A stretch of 64,000 nt of DNA from Nonomuraea basaltis (GTDB taxonomy: Bacteria > Actinomycetota > Actinomycetes > Streptosporangiales > Streptosporangiaceae), in contig NZ_VCJS01000008.1 of assembly GCF_005893125.1 (NCBI RefSeq), positions 62,001-126,000 of the forward strand, written 5' to 3'. Within the stretch, counting starts at the first letter, position 1; each line of letters begins with the position of its first letter. The position numbers and the translations under genes were made by a program. Under the pieces are notes generated by a model. That model made no database searches. It was not told the DNA's origin and was given only the letters and a program-made list of their open reading frames with translations. Below are positions 16,742 to 25,476 of this stretch, in pieces.

Positions 16742-17929
16742 ATGCGCAGGCTTCTTCCATCCCTGGCGTGTATGGTGCTCGCTCTGGCCGCGTGCGGCGG
16801 GAATCCCGGAGGGTCCGGCGCCCAGGACCCGATCAAGGTGGGCCTCGTCGTCTCCCTGACCGGCAACTACACGCCGCTCGGCAGCGAGGACAAGAAGGCC
16901 GTCGAGCTGGCGGTCGAGCAGGTCAACGCGCAGGGCGGACTGCTGGGCCGCAAGGTGGAGCTGGTCACCCGCGACGACAAGACCGCCCCCGACCAGGGCA
17001 TCGTGGCCTACAACCAGATCAAGGGCGAGATCGACGCGCTGATCGGGCCGGTGTTCTCCAACTCGGCGCTCGCGGTCGAGCCGCTCGCGCAGCGCGACAA
17101 GATGCCGTACCTGTCGCTGGCGCCCGCGCAGGAGCAGGTCGAGCCGATCAAGTCGTACATCTTCGTCACGCCCGCCCTGTCCAGCATGTACGCCGAGCGC
17201 TACCTGCAGTACATCCAGGCCCAGGGCATCAAGACGATCGCGGTCGGCTGGGACTCCAAGAGCGCCTATTCGGTCTCCGGGCACAAGTCCATGGTCGAGC
17301 TGGCGCCGAAGTACAGCGTGAAGATCGCGGTCGACGAGCCGTACGAGACCACGAACTCCGACTTCAGCGCGATGTTCCAGCACGTGCGCGACTCCGCCGC
17401 CGAGGCGCTGGTGTTCTGGGGCTCGGGCGCGCCCGGCGTGACGGCCGCCAAGCAGTACGTCGCCTCGGGGCTCAAGACGCCGCTGTTCCTGACCGCGTCC
17501 CAGGCCAGCAAGCTGTGGCTGGAGCCGATGGGCAGCGCCAGCGAGGGCATGACCGTGCAGAGCGCCATCGGCGTCGTCGGCGACCACCTGCCGGCCGGCA
17601 AGCAGAAGCAGATCATCGACCAGATGGCCAAGCCGTACCAGCAGAAGCACGGCTACCCGCCGCCGCAGTTCGCGCAGGACGGCTACAGCGCGAGCCTGCT
17701 GCTGTTCGAGGCGATCAGGAAGGCGAACAGCACCGACAAGACCAAGATCCAGCAGGCCCTGGAGAGCATGGACCTGATCACGCCGAACGGCCGCTTCCGC
17801 TACTCCCCCACCGACCATTCCGGGCTCTCCCCCGAGTTCATCTCGGTCAACACCGTGCAGAACGGCCAGTTCGTCCCGACGGACTGGGCCAAGGAGCAGC
17901 TCACCAAGACCGTCACCGCGTCGGGGTAG
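16742..17929 (+). CDS. LivK-like ABC transporter substrate-binding lipoprotein
   Basis: 395 residues with a lipoprotein signal (MRRLLPSLACMVLALAAC, lipobox LAAC, Cys18). The mature part is a type I periplasmic-binding fold: IKVGLVVSLTGNYTPLG, VNAQGGLLGRKVELVTRDD, ALIGPVFSNSALAV. It captures a small ligand outside the cell for the downstream permease genes. Members of this HAAT family bind branched-chain amino acids, but also aromatic acids and other carboxylates; the pairing with PaaX and an acid-CoA ligase favours a non-amino-acid ligand (inference). Confidence 0.93.
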   Translation: MRRLLPSLACMVLALAACGGNPGGSGAQDPIKVGLVVSLTGNYTPLGSEDKKAVELAVEQVNAQGGLLGRKVELVTRDDKTAPDQGIVAYNQIKGEIDALIGPVFSNSALAVEPLAQRDKMPYLSLAPAQEQVEPIKSYIFVTPALSSMYAERYLQYIQAQGIKTIAVGWDSKSAYSVSGHKSMVELAPKYSVKIAVDEPYETTNSDFSAMFQHVRDSAAEALVFWGSGAPGVTAAKQYVASGLKTPLFLTASQASKLWLEPMGSASEGMTVQSAIGVVGDHLPAGKQKQIIDQMAKPYQQKHGYPPPQFAQDGYSASLLLFEAIRKANSTDKTKIQQALESMDLITPNGRFRYSPTDHSGLSPEFISVNTVQNGQFVPTDWAKEQLTKTVTASG

Positions 17930-17932
17930 CGC

Positions 17933-18688
17933 GTGCTGGCGGTCACCGGGGTCTCCCGCTCCTTCGGGGGCGTCTACGCCGTCCGCGACGTCTCGCTGAG
18001 CGTCGCGGACGGCGAGGTCTGCGGCATCATCGGCCCGAACGGGGCGGGCAAGTCCACGCTGTTCAACCTGATCACGGGGCATCTGGCGGCCGACCGGGGC
18101 GAGATCTCCTTCCTCGGGCACCGGGTGGACCGGCTGCCGCCGCACCGGCGGGCCAGGCTGGGGATGTCCATCGTGTTCCAGGCGGCCAGGGTGTTCCGCG
18201 CCATGACGGTCAGGGAGAACGTCATGGTGGGGCTGCACGGGCGTACCAGCGCGGGGTTCGTGTCGGCGGCGCTGCGGCTGCCGCGGCACCGGCGCGACGA
18301 ACGGCTCATCGCGGCTTCGGCGGATGCCGCTCTGGAGCGCGTGGGCCTGGCCGAGTGGGCGGATCGCCCCGCGGACCGGCTCCCGATCGGGCAGCAGCGG
18401 GCGCTGCAACTGGCCCGCGCCTTGTGCGCGCGGCCCCGGCTGCTGCTGCTCGACGAGCCCGCCTCCGGGCTGCGCGGCGAGGAGCGCGAGCGGCTCGCGG
18501 GGCTGGTGGAGGAGTTGCGCGCGAGCGGGCTGACGATCCTGCTGATCGAGCACGATGTCGCGTTCGTGACCCGGCTCGCCGACCGGATCGTGGTGCTCGA
18601 CCTCGGACAGGTCATCGCCGACGGGCCGCCCGCCGAGGTGCGGGCGGATCCGCTGGTGCTCGCCGCCTACCTGGGACAGGCCTCATGA
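17933..18688 (+). CDS. LivG-like ABC transporter ATP-binding protein
   Basis: 251 residues from GTG 17933, three bases after the stop of the binding protein. Walker A GPNGAGKSTLFNLITG, the signature region is degenerate (LPIGQQRALQLARAL), and Walker B LLLLDEPASGL. The LivG-type hallmark is the long loop between Walker A and the signature motif. The protein powers import with LivF and the two permeases. Its last codons are partly duplicated just downstream. Confidence 0.92.
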   Translation: MLAVTGVSRSFGGVYAVRDVSLSVADGEVCGIIGPNGAGKSTLFNLITGHLAADRGEISFLGHRVDRLPPHRRARLGMSIVFQAARVFRAMTVRENVMVGLHGRTSAGFVSAALRLPRHRRDERLIAASADAALERVGLAEWADRPADRLPIGQQRALQLARALCARPRLLLLDEPASGLRGEERERLAGLVEELRASGLTILLIEHDVAFVTRLADRIVVLDLGQVIADGPPAEVRADPLVLAAYLGQAS

Positions 18689-18720
18689 CCACCGCCCTCT
18701 ACCTCGGACAGGCCTCATGA
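18668..18720 (+). repeat. Short tandem duplication at the livG-livF junction
   Basis: 21-base copies at 18668-18688 and 18700-18720 differ at one position (TACCTGGGACAGGCCTCATG versus TACCTCGGACAGGCCTCATG). The first carries the livG stop and a spare ATG; the second carries the ATG of livF. A 32-base slippage duplication explains it. Confidence 0.75.
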
Positions 18721-19376
18721 TCGACGTCAGGGACCTGGTGGTCTCGTACGGCACCGCGACCGCGCTCGACCACGTCACGCTCACGGCCGGGAAGGGCGAG
18801 ATGGTCGCCCTGCTCGGGCCGAACGGGGCGGGCAAGTCGACGCTGGCCAACACGCTCGCAGGACTGCTGAAACCCACCTCCGGAACGGTGGAGATCGGCG
18901 GCCGGCTGGCGCTGATCCCGGAGGGCCGCCAGCTTTTTCCGGATTTGTCGGTCGCGGACAACCTGGCATTGGGCGGCTGGCGCTCCGGCGAGCGCGACCC
19001 GTCCTCCGTCTACGACCTGCTGCCCCGGCTGGCGGAGCTTTCGCAGCGGCGGGCGGGCGTGCTGTCGGGGGGCGAGCAGCAGATGGTGGCGTTCGGGCGG
19101 GCCATGATGTCGCGCCCTTCCGTGCTCGTGGTGGACGAGCTGTCCCTCGGGCTGGCCCCGAATGTGACCACCGACCTGGCCGGGCATCTCGTAGAGCTGA
19201 ACCGATCGCAGGGGCTCACCGTGCTGCTCATCGAGCAGAACGCGCGGCTCGCCTTCGACCTGTGCCGGCGGGCTTATGTCCTGGAGTCAGGGCGGCTGGT
19301 GACCGAGGGCGACTGCGCGGACCTGGCCGACGACCCCCGGGTGGCCAGCGCGTACCTGGGCGGTGCGATCACATGA
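18717..19376 (+). CDS. LivF-like ABC transporter ATP-binding protein
   Basis: 219 residues, ATG 18717 in the second copy of the short duplication. Walker A GPNGAGKSTLANTLAG, signature LSGGEQQMVAFGRAMM, Walker B VLVVDELSLGLAP, and the switch His is replaced by Gln in LLIEQNARLA as is usual for LivF. It is the second ATPase of the importer and is slightly shorter than typical LivF (about 235). An ATG at 19373 overlaps its stop but leads only to a short frame. Confidence 0.92.
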   Translation: MIDVRDLVVSYGTATALDHVTLTAGKGEMVALLGPNGAGKSTLANTLAGLLKPTSGTVEIGGRLALIPEGRQLFPDLSVADNLALGGWRSGERDPSSVYDLLPRLAELSQRRAGVLSGGEQQMVAFGRAMMSRPSVLVVDELSLGLAPNVTTDLAGHLVELNRSQGLTVLLIEQNARLAFDLCRRAYVLESGRLVTEGDCADLADDPRVASAYLGGAIT

Positions 19377-19398
19377 GCGCCGGGGAGGTGAGCACGGC

Positions 19399-20259
19399 AT
19401 GAGCGCGTTCCTGACGTACCTGCTCAACGGGCTGGCCGTCGGGTGCGCGATCGCGCTCATCGCCAGCGGCCTGGTCGTCATCCACCGGGTCACGGGCGTG
19501 GTGAACTTCGCCCAGGGGACGTTCGCGGTCGTCGCCGGTCTTTGCACGTCGTCGCTGCTCGGGCTCGGCTTCCCGCACGGATTGAGCGAGGTGGCCGCCG
19601 TCCTGGCGGCGGCCGTCGCAGGTCTGCTGACCGGCCTGGCAGCCATCGGCAAGCCGGGTGTCACGCCGCTGTCGTCCCTGATCGTCACGCTGGGGGTGGG
19701 CGTGCTGGCGTACGCCGTGGAGATCGTATTGTGGGGCGACCAGCCCCGCTCGGCCCCTGGCCTGGCCGGGTCGATGACCGTGGCAGGGGCGCGGATCCAG
19801 ACGCAGCACCTGCTGGTGATCGCGGTGACCGTGCTGACATTCGTCGTGCTCGCGCTGTTCTTCGGGCGCACCTACCTCGGCAAGGCGCTGACGGCGTGCG
19901 CGTCCAATCCGTACGCCGCCCGGGTCGTCGGCATCGACACCCGGCGCATGGGGCTGCTGGCCTTCGCGCTGGGCGGCCTGCTGGGCGGCATCGCCGGGGT
20001 GCTGGTGACCCCGCTGCGACCGATCTCGTTCGACACCGACGTCACCCTCATCGTGAACGGCTTCGCCGCCGCCGTCTTCGGCGCACTCACCCGGCCCGTG
20101 ATCACGCTGATCGGGGCGCTGCTGCTGGGCGTGGCCGAGACCATGGCCGCCGGCTACGGATACGGCTCGCACCAACTGGAGGTGGCACTGGGCCTCATGC
20201 TCATCGTCATGATCGTCCAGGCCGGCCGCCGATCCGCGATCTCCCAGGAGTCGACGTGA
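19399..20259 (+). CDS. LivH-like ABC transporter permease
   Basis: 286 residues from ATG 19399 with GGGGAGG upstream. It is strongly hydrophobic with about eight helices; family landmarks are LLNGLAVGCAIALIASGLVV, VVNFAQGTFAVVAG and GIDTRRMGLLAFALGGLLGG. It is one half of the membrane channel for the LIV-type importer. The gene is followed after 22 bases by livM. Confidence 0.92.
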   Translation: MSAFLTYLLNGLAVGCAIALIASGLVVIHRVTGVVNFAQGTFAVVAGLCTSSLLGLGFPHGLSEVAAVLAAAVAGLLTGLAAIGKPGVTPLSSLIVTLGVGVLAYAVEIVLWGDQPRSAPGLAGSMTVAGARIQTQHLLVIAVTVLTFVVLALFFGRTYLGKALTACASNPYAARVVGIDTRRMGLLAFALGGLLGGIAGVLVTPLRPISFDTDVTLIVNGFAAAVFGALTRPVITLIGALLLGVAETMAAGYGYGSHQLEVALGLMLIVMIVQAGRRSAISQEST

Positions 20260-20281
20260 CCGGGCTGGGGCAGGAGCCGAG

Positions 20282-21259
20282 ATGATCAAGCTCGTGGCCG
20301 GACTCCTGGCCGCCGCCATCACGCTCGCGCTGCCGGCGGTGCTCGACGACAGCGCGCTGGCCGTGTACATCCTGCTCGGCCTGGCCGCCATGGTCACGGT
20401 CGGGGTGTCGCTGCTCATGGGGTACGCCGGCCAGGTATCGCTCGGCCAGGGCGCCTTCTACGCCATCGGCGCCTACACCGCCGCACTGCTCGCACTCAAC
20501 GGCGTCCCACCCCTGGCCGGCCTGATCGCCGCCCCCTTGATGGCCGCCATCTTCGCACTCGTCATCGGCACACCACTCCTGCGACTGCGCGGCCACCACC
20601 TGGCGTTCGCGACGCTGGCCATGCAGCTCATCCTGCTCTCGCTGGCCGGGCAGCTGGAGATCACCGGCGGAGACATCGGCCTGCAGGCCATTCCGCAGTT
20701 CTCGGCCGGATCGTTCGAGGCGGGCAGCGCCGCCGCGTACGCGTACATGACCTGGACGGGATTGGCGCTGGTGATGCTCGTGACCCACAACGTCATCGCC
20801 TCCCGCCCCGGCCGCGCCCTGCGCGCCCTGGCCACCAGCGAAACCGCCGCCGCGTCATCGGGGATTCCGGTCGGCCGCTACAAACTGGTCGTCTTCGCAC
20901 TGTCAGCGGCCTTCGCCGGACTCGCCGGGGGCATCTACTGCTTCTACACCGGGTATGTCGCGCCGGGGTCGTTCCCGGTGCTGATCTCGATCCAGTACAT
21001 CGTCATGGCCGTGGTCGGCGGGCTCGGCACGATCTGGGGAGCCGTGGTGGGAGCGGGTGCGATCACGCTGCTCGTGCAGGGGCTCGACGGCCTGGCCAAC
21101 CTGCCGGGAATGCCGTCGTACGCGCCCAGCGTGCTGTCGTACGCGGTTTACGCGCTCGTGCTGATCGTGGTCGTGCTCTTCCTGCCGAACGGGCTGCTGC
21201 CCGCCATCGCAGGCCGCCTGTCGCGCAAGCGGAGCGACCCGCCGGTGGAGACCCGCTGA
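20282..21259 (+). CDS. LivM-like ABC transporter permease
   Basis: 325 residues, ATG 20282 preceded by GGGGCAGGAG. About nine hydrophobic segments; hallmark LLMGYAGQVSLGQGAFYAIG and LRLRGHHLAFATLAM, then the EAA-like loop VVGGLGTIWGAVVG. It completes the transporter: binding protein, two ATPases and two permeases, all in one rightward operon of about 4.5 kb under the promoter at 16684. Confidence 0.92.
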   Translation: MIKLVAGLLAAAITLALPAVLDDSALAVYILLGLAAMVTVGVSLLMGYAGQVSLGQGAFYAIGAYTAALLALNGVPPLAGLIAAPLMAAIFALVIGTPLLRLRGHHLAFATLAMQLILLSLAGQLEITGGDIGLQAIPQFSAGSFEAGSAAAYAYMTWTGLALVMLVTHNVIASRPGRALRALATSETAAASSGIPVGRYKLVVFALSAAFAGLAGGIYCFYTGYVAPGSFPVLISIQYIVMAVVGGLGTIWGAVVGAGAITLLVQGLDGLANLPGMPSYAPSVLSYAVYALVLIVVVLFLPNGLLPAIAGRLSRKRSDPPVETR

Positions 21260-21327
21260 GTGGTGCCCGCCCCGGAACATGCCTGGCCCGGAGCGGCAGG
21301 CCGTGACGATCCGTGCTCGCGCGGGTA

Positions 21328-21343
21328 TCGGTGAAATCACCGG
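21328..21343. promoter_or_regulatory. GGTGAAATCACC motif upstream of the LAL regulator gene
   Basis: TCGGTGAAATCACCGG (21328-21343) contains GGTGA-AA-TCACC inverted arms. Its exact reverse complement occurs at 24230-24245 before the hydrolase gene. It is a candidate operator read by the regulator between them. Confidence 0.5.
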
Positions 21344-21355
21344 CCCCTTCGGAAC

Positions 21356-24220
21356 ATGCTCTTTCGGCGGCGACATGCGCGCGTAACACTGGGGGGCGTG
21401 TCCCCGGGCTTGTACCCCGCCCGCGTACCCGTGCTGCGCGGCCGCGGCGAGGAGGAGTGCGCACTGCTGCGGCTGCTCGACGGCGCCCGCGCCGGTCGCG
21501 GCGGGGCGCTGCTGCTGGTGGGCGCGCCGGGCATGGGCAAGACGGCGCTGCTCGACCTAGCCGCCGCGCGGGCGGCTCCCGGCCTCCGCGTCCTGCGGGT
21601 CTCGGGGGTGGAGTCGGAATCGCGCCTCCCGTACGCGGGGCTGCACGGGCTGCTCCGACCGGTCGCGGCGTTCATCGCGTCGCTGCCGGACGCGCAGGCC
21701 CGCGTGCTGATGGCGGCGCTGGAGTCCGGCACGGGCGCCGGCGGGCTCGCGCTGCCCGCCGCCGTGCTCGGCCTGCTGTCCGCGGTGGCCGCCGACCAGC
21801 CGGTCCTGGCCTGCGTGGACGACGTGGACCGGCTGGATGCGGCCAGCCGCGACGCGCTCGCGTTCGCGGCCAGGCGGGTGGCGGGCGAGCCGATCGCGCT
21901 GCTGTTCGCGACGCGTGACGGGGAGCGGGGACCGGAGGGGGTGCCGGTCCGGGTGCTGGGCGGGCTCGACGCGGCGGCCGTCAGGGAGCTGGCCGGTGAC
22001 CTGGCGCCCGAGCGGCCGGCGGATGACCTCTTGGCGACGCTCGACCAGATCGCCCGGGGCAACCCCCTGGCGCTGGGCGAGCTCATCACCTCCCTCACCG
22101 CCGACCAACTCGCCGGCCTGGCCCCGCCACCCACGACGCTCCACCGGACGGGCCGGCTGTGGCGCGAGCACGCGGCCCGCCTCGCCTCGCTCCCTGAGGA
22201 GGCGAGGCGCCTGCTGCTCCTGATCGCCGCCGACCCCGGCCTCGACACCGCGACCCTGATCCGGGCCGCCCGGCCCGCGTGCGCGTTGGCGGTGCTGGAG
22301 CCGGCCGAGCGCTCAGGCATCCTGCGCTCTGCCGCAGACAACTACGAGTTCCGCGACCCGGCCGTGCGGGCGGTGGCGTACCACGCCGCGTCCCTGTCCG
22401 AGCGGCGCCGCGCCCACCGCCTGCTGGCGAACCTGCTGGAGAGCGCTTCGCAGGAGGCACGCCACATGCAGCCGGACGACGGCGCTTCTCCCACGGACAA
22501 CATCGACACCCGAGCCAGGACCGGCCCGAAGCGGCTGCGACGGGCCTGGCACCGGGCCTGGGCGCTCGACGGCCCCGCCGAGCGGCTGGCCGACGAGCTG
22601 GCCGCGGCGGCGGTCGAGACCCATCCGTCCGGCGGCCACCCGGAGCCGTACCTGGCCCTCGAACGCGCGGCCGAGCTCACCGAACGCACCCCGCTGAAGG
22701 CGGAACGGCTGGCCGCCGCCGCCCGCCACGCGTGGATCTCGGGACGCCCCCGGGTGGCCCGCTCTCTCCTGGCCCGGCTCCGTGCGCTCACCGCTCCGGA
22801 GGAACTGCGCGGCCACGTACAGCTCCTCCACGGCAGCCTGGAGCTCCTGGGCGGCGAGACGGGGAGCGCCCGCGAGGAACTGCTGTCGGCTGCGGGCTGG
22901 CTGCTCGACGGCCGACACCGGATGCTCGGCGTGCGCGCCCTCGTCAGAGCCGCCGACGCCAGCTATCGCGCGGGCGACAACCGGGCGTTCATCGCGATCG
23001 CCCGCCAGGCCGCTGCGCTGCGCCGCTCCGATGAGACGGTGCCCACGCAGCTCATGTTCGAGTATCTCGCCGGCATGGCCGCCACCTTCAGCGGCCTGCA
23101 CCAGGAGGCGGCGGGCCCGCTCCGGCGGGTCGTCGAGCTGGCCGCGTCGGTACGCGACCCCGCCGTGCTCGTGTGGGCGTGCGTGGCCAGCATGCTGCTC
23201 GGCGAGGAGGCCACGGCGCACCGCCTGTCGGCCCGGGCCGTGGAGACCGCCCGCGCCCGCGGCGCCGTCTCCGCGATGCCTCAACTGCTCGAGTACATGA
23301 TCTACCCGGAGATCTGGACGGGCCGCTACCCGTCCATCGCGGAGACCGCGGCCAAGGGGCTGCGCCTGGCCCAGGAGACGGGGCAGCTCAACACGGCGGC
23401 CCAGCACCTGGCCTGGCTCGCGATCACGGCGGCCGCGGAGGGCGACCAGGAGACCTGCCGGTTACGCGCCGACGCCGCCATCGACCTGGCCGACGCCCAC
23501 GACCTCGGCATCGCGGGCGCCATCGGCAACTGGGCGCTGGCCTACCTCGACCTGGCCGCGGGACGCCCCGCCGACGCCGCCAACCGGCTGCGGGCCGAGC
23601 GGCGCAACAACCACGTCGTCATCCGGGTCATGGCCACCCCGCACCTCATCGAGGCTTCCGCCCGTACCGGCGACCACGAGCGGGCCGGCTCGGCGCTTCG
23701 GGTGTTCGAGCGCTGGGTCGGCAGCACGCGCAGCCCGGACCTGCGTGCGCTGGTGGCCCGCTGCCGCGCGCTGCTGGCCGCGCCCGGCGAGAGCGAGGAG
23801 CTGTTCCGGGAGGCGCTCGACCTGCACGGGCAGGGTTTGTGCGAGTTCGAGGCCGCACGTACCCGGCTGCTCTACGGCAGCGCGCTGCGCCGCGACCGCC
23901 GCCCGGGCGCGGCCAGGAATCATCTGCACGCCGCGCTGGAGACGTTCGAACGGTACGGCGCCCGCCTGTGGACCGAGCAGGCCAGGACCGAGCTCCGCGC
24001 GTCCGGCGAGCCGGTACGTCCCGCGCCCGCGACCACGACATCGCAGCAGCTCACCGCCCAGCAACTGCAGATCGCCCGTCTGGTGGCCGAGGGCGCCACC
24101 AACAAGGAGATCGCCGAGCAACTCTTCCTGAGCCGCCGCACCGTCGAGCACCACCTGAGGAACATCTTCAGCCGCCTCGGCGTCCGCTCCCGAGTCGAGC
24201 TGTCAAGGCTGATGTCCTGA
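21356..24220 (+). CDS. LAL-type (large ATP-binding LuxR) transcriptional regulator
   Basis: 954 residues from ATG 21356; GTG starts at 21398 (with GGGGGG just before it) and 21428 are possible, since homology begins around VLRGRGEEECALLRLLDGAR. The N-terminal ATPase has Walker A VGAPGMGKTALLDLA and a Walker B-like LACVDDVDRLD; a long helical TPR-like middle follows; the C-terminal LuxR helix-turn-helix is LTAQQLQIARLVAEGATNKE and SRRTVEHHLRNIFSRLGV. These large ATP-dependent activators switch on sugar, cholesterol or antibiotic genes. It is immediately upstream of a secreted polyester-hydrolase gene on the same strand. Confidence 0.92.
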   Translation: MLFRRRHARVTLGGVSPGLYPARVPVLRGRGEEECALLRLLDGARAGRGGALLLVGAPGMGKTALLDLAAARAAPGLRVLRVSGVESESRLPYAGLHGLLRPVAAFIASLPDAQARVLMAALESGTGAGGLALPAAVLGLLSAVAADQPVLACVDDVDRLDAASRDALAFAARRVAGEPIALLFATRDGERGPEGVPVRVLGGLDAAAVRELAGDLAPERPADDLLATLDQIARGNPLALGELITSLTADQLAGLAPPPTTLHRTGRLWREHAARLASLPEEARRLLLLIAADPGLDTATLIRAARPACALAVLEPAERSGILRSAADNYEFRDPAVRAVAYHAASLSERRRAHRLLANLLESASQEARHMQPDDGASPTDNIDTRARTGPKRLRRAWHRAWALDGPAERLADELAAAAVETHPSGGHPEPYLALERAAELTERTPLKAERLAAAARHAWISGRPRVARSLLARLRALTAPEELRGHVQLLHGSLELLGGETGSAREELLSAAGWLLDGRHRMLGVRALVRAADASYRAGDNRAFIAIARQAAALRRSDETVPTQLMFEYLAGMAATFSGLHQEAAGPLRRVVELAASVRDPAVLVWACVASMLLGEEATAHRLSARAVETARARGAVSAMPQLLEYMIYPEIWTGRYPSIAETAAKGLRLAQETGQLNTAAQHLAWLAITAAAEGDQETCRLRADAAIDLADAHDLGIAGAIGNWALAYLDLAAGRPADAANRLRAERRNNHVVIRVMATPHLIEASARTGDHERAGSALRVFERWVGSTRSPDLRALVARCRALLAAPGESEELFREALDLHGQGLCEFEAARTRLLYGSALRRDRRPGAARNHLHAALETFERYGARLWTEQARTELRASGEPVRPAPATTTSQQLTAQQLQIARLVAEGATNKEIAEQLFLSRRTVEHHLRNIFSRLGVRSRVELSRLMS

Positions 24221-24229
24221 GTGCGGAGA

Positions 24230-24245
24230 CCGGTGATTTCACCGA
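24230..24245. promoter_or_regulatory. Inverted twin of the 21328 motif, upstream of the polyester hydrolase
   Basis: CCGGTGATTTCACCGA is the exact reverse complement of 21328-21343 and lies 90 bases before the hydrolase GTG start and 10 bases after the regulator stop. Confidence 0.5.
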
Positions 24246-24319
24246 TGCACGGCTGACTGATCATCCCAACAATGGCGACAGACAGCAGTCACCCCCCTAC
24301 GAGCAGGGAGTATGACGAC

Positions 24320-25210
24320 GTGCAGCTCTCCACCCCCCGGCGCGGCGCGCGAACGTTGACCAAACTCGCCCTCACGGTCGCGTTACTGGCCGCCGGCATC
24401 GCGACCGCGTCCCCCGCCCAGGCGGCCGACCCGTACGAGCGCGGTCCCGCCCCCACCGACGCCATCCTCGAGGCCGGTCGCGGCCCCTTCACGACCGCCC
24501 AGCAGAGCGTCTCCTCGCTGAGCGTCAGCGGCTTCGGCGGCGGCGTGATCTACTACCCGACCGACACCAGCCAGGGCACGTTCGGCGCGATCGCCATCTC
24601 GCCCGGGTACACGGCAAGCTGGTCCACCCTGTCCTGGCTCGGCCCGCGCATCGCTTCGCACGGCTTCGTCGTGATCGGCATCGAGACCAACACGCGCTAC
24701 GACCAGCCCGACAGCCGAGGCCGCCAGCTCCTGGCCGCGCTCGACTACCTGGTCGAGGACAGTCCGGCCACGGTCCGCAGCCGCATCGACGGCTCCCGGC
24801 TCGCGGTGGCCGGCCACTCGATGGGCGGCGGCGGCAGCCTGGAGGCCGCGAACAACCGCCCGTCCCTGCAGGCCGCCGTGCCGTTCGCCCCCTGGCACGC
24901 CACGAAGACGTGGTCGGGCATCCGCGTCCCGACGATGATCATCGGTGGTGAGAGCGACAGCGTCGCCCCGGTGAGCAGCCACTCGGAGCGGTTCTACGAG
25001 AGCATCCCGGCCTCGTCGGAGAAGGCGTACCTGGAGCTGAACGGCGCCAGCCACCTCTTCCCGCTGAGCACCAACACCACGATGGCCAAGTCGATGGTGG
25101 CCTGGCTGAAGCGCTGGGTCGACGACGACCTCCGCTACGAGCCGTTCCTCTGCCCGCCCCCCAGCGGCACCTCCATCGAGGAATACCGCGACACCTGCCC
25201 GCACTCCTGA
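24320..25210 (+). CDS. Secreted polyester hydrolase, bacterial cutinase / PET-hydrolase-like (alpha/beta hydrolase)
   Basis: 296 residues from GTG 24320, which has AGGGAG nine bases upstream; an ATG at 24272 gives a longer leader without a ribosome site. The signal peptide ends near SPAQA and the mature protein starts ADPYERGPAPTDAILEA, as in Thermobifida cutinases. Hallmarks: SGFGGGVIYYP, ISPGYTAS (oxyanion Tyr97), DQPDSRGRQLLAALDYL, GHSMGGGGSL (Ser167), PWH (Trp192), ESDSVAP (Asp213), GASHLFP (His245), AWLKRWVDDDLRY, and C-terminal cysteines 278 and 293 for the conserved disulfide. Family members cleave cutin, aliphatic polyesters, triglycerides and in several cases PET. Substrate range here is unknown. 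Confidence 0.93.
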   Translation: MQLSTPRRGARTLTKLALTVALLAAGIATASPAQAADPYERGPAPTDAILEAGRGPFTTAQQSVSSLSVSGFGGGVIYYPTDTSQGTFGAIAISPGYTASWSTLSWLGPRIASHGFVVIGIETNTRYDQPDSRGRQLLAALDYLVEDSPATVRSRIDGSRLAVAGHSMGGGGSLEAANNRPSLQAAVPFAPWHATKTWSGIRVPTMIIGGESDSVAPVSSHSERFYESIPASSEKAYLELNGASHLFPLSTNTTMAKSMVAWLKRWVDDDLRYEPFLCPPPSGTSIEEYRDTCPHS

Positions 25211-25371
25211 CCCCGACCGCTGATGGCGGCCGCCGGCGAGCGGCCGCCATTCGCGCTGTGAGCTGGGACAGGGCGAGCGGCGCCACGGTGGGCCGACCTG
25301 CGCAGGGCGCGAACGGCGCCCTCCCGGTGTCCGCAGGTTCGATCGCGGCGCGGCAGCGCGAAGGTCGCTGT

Positions 25372-25476
25372 CTAGAGCCAGCCGCTGTGGCGGGCGGCGC
25401 GTACCGCCTCCATGCGGTTGCGCGTACCGGTCTTGGCGATACAGGCCGACAGGTGGTTGCGGACCGGCGCGGTGAT
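25372..25476 (-). pseudogene. LuxR/NarL response regulator, C-terminal helix-turn-helix remnant
   Basis: On the minus strand [20 protein letters not shown] then [10 protein letters not shown] and a TAG (25372-25374) is the recognition helix and tail of a NarL-type regulator (compare TVRNHLSA and GWL endings). Only about 33 residues remain, cut exactly where an unrelated Ada fragment begins on the other strand. Confidence 0.65.

Noticed and set aside
13097..18297. About 22 identical bases (gctgccgcggcaccggcgcgac) shared by the MFS scrap and livG
   Set aside because: Both encode the same LPRHRRD-like peptide in high-GC codons; one short match is compatible with chance and no longer homology flanks it.
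16706..18553. 615-codon minus-strand open frame over the LivK/LivG genes
   Set aside because: Antisense shadow; the plus-strand genes have lipobox, Walker motifs and a promoter.
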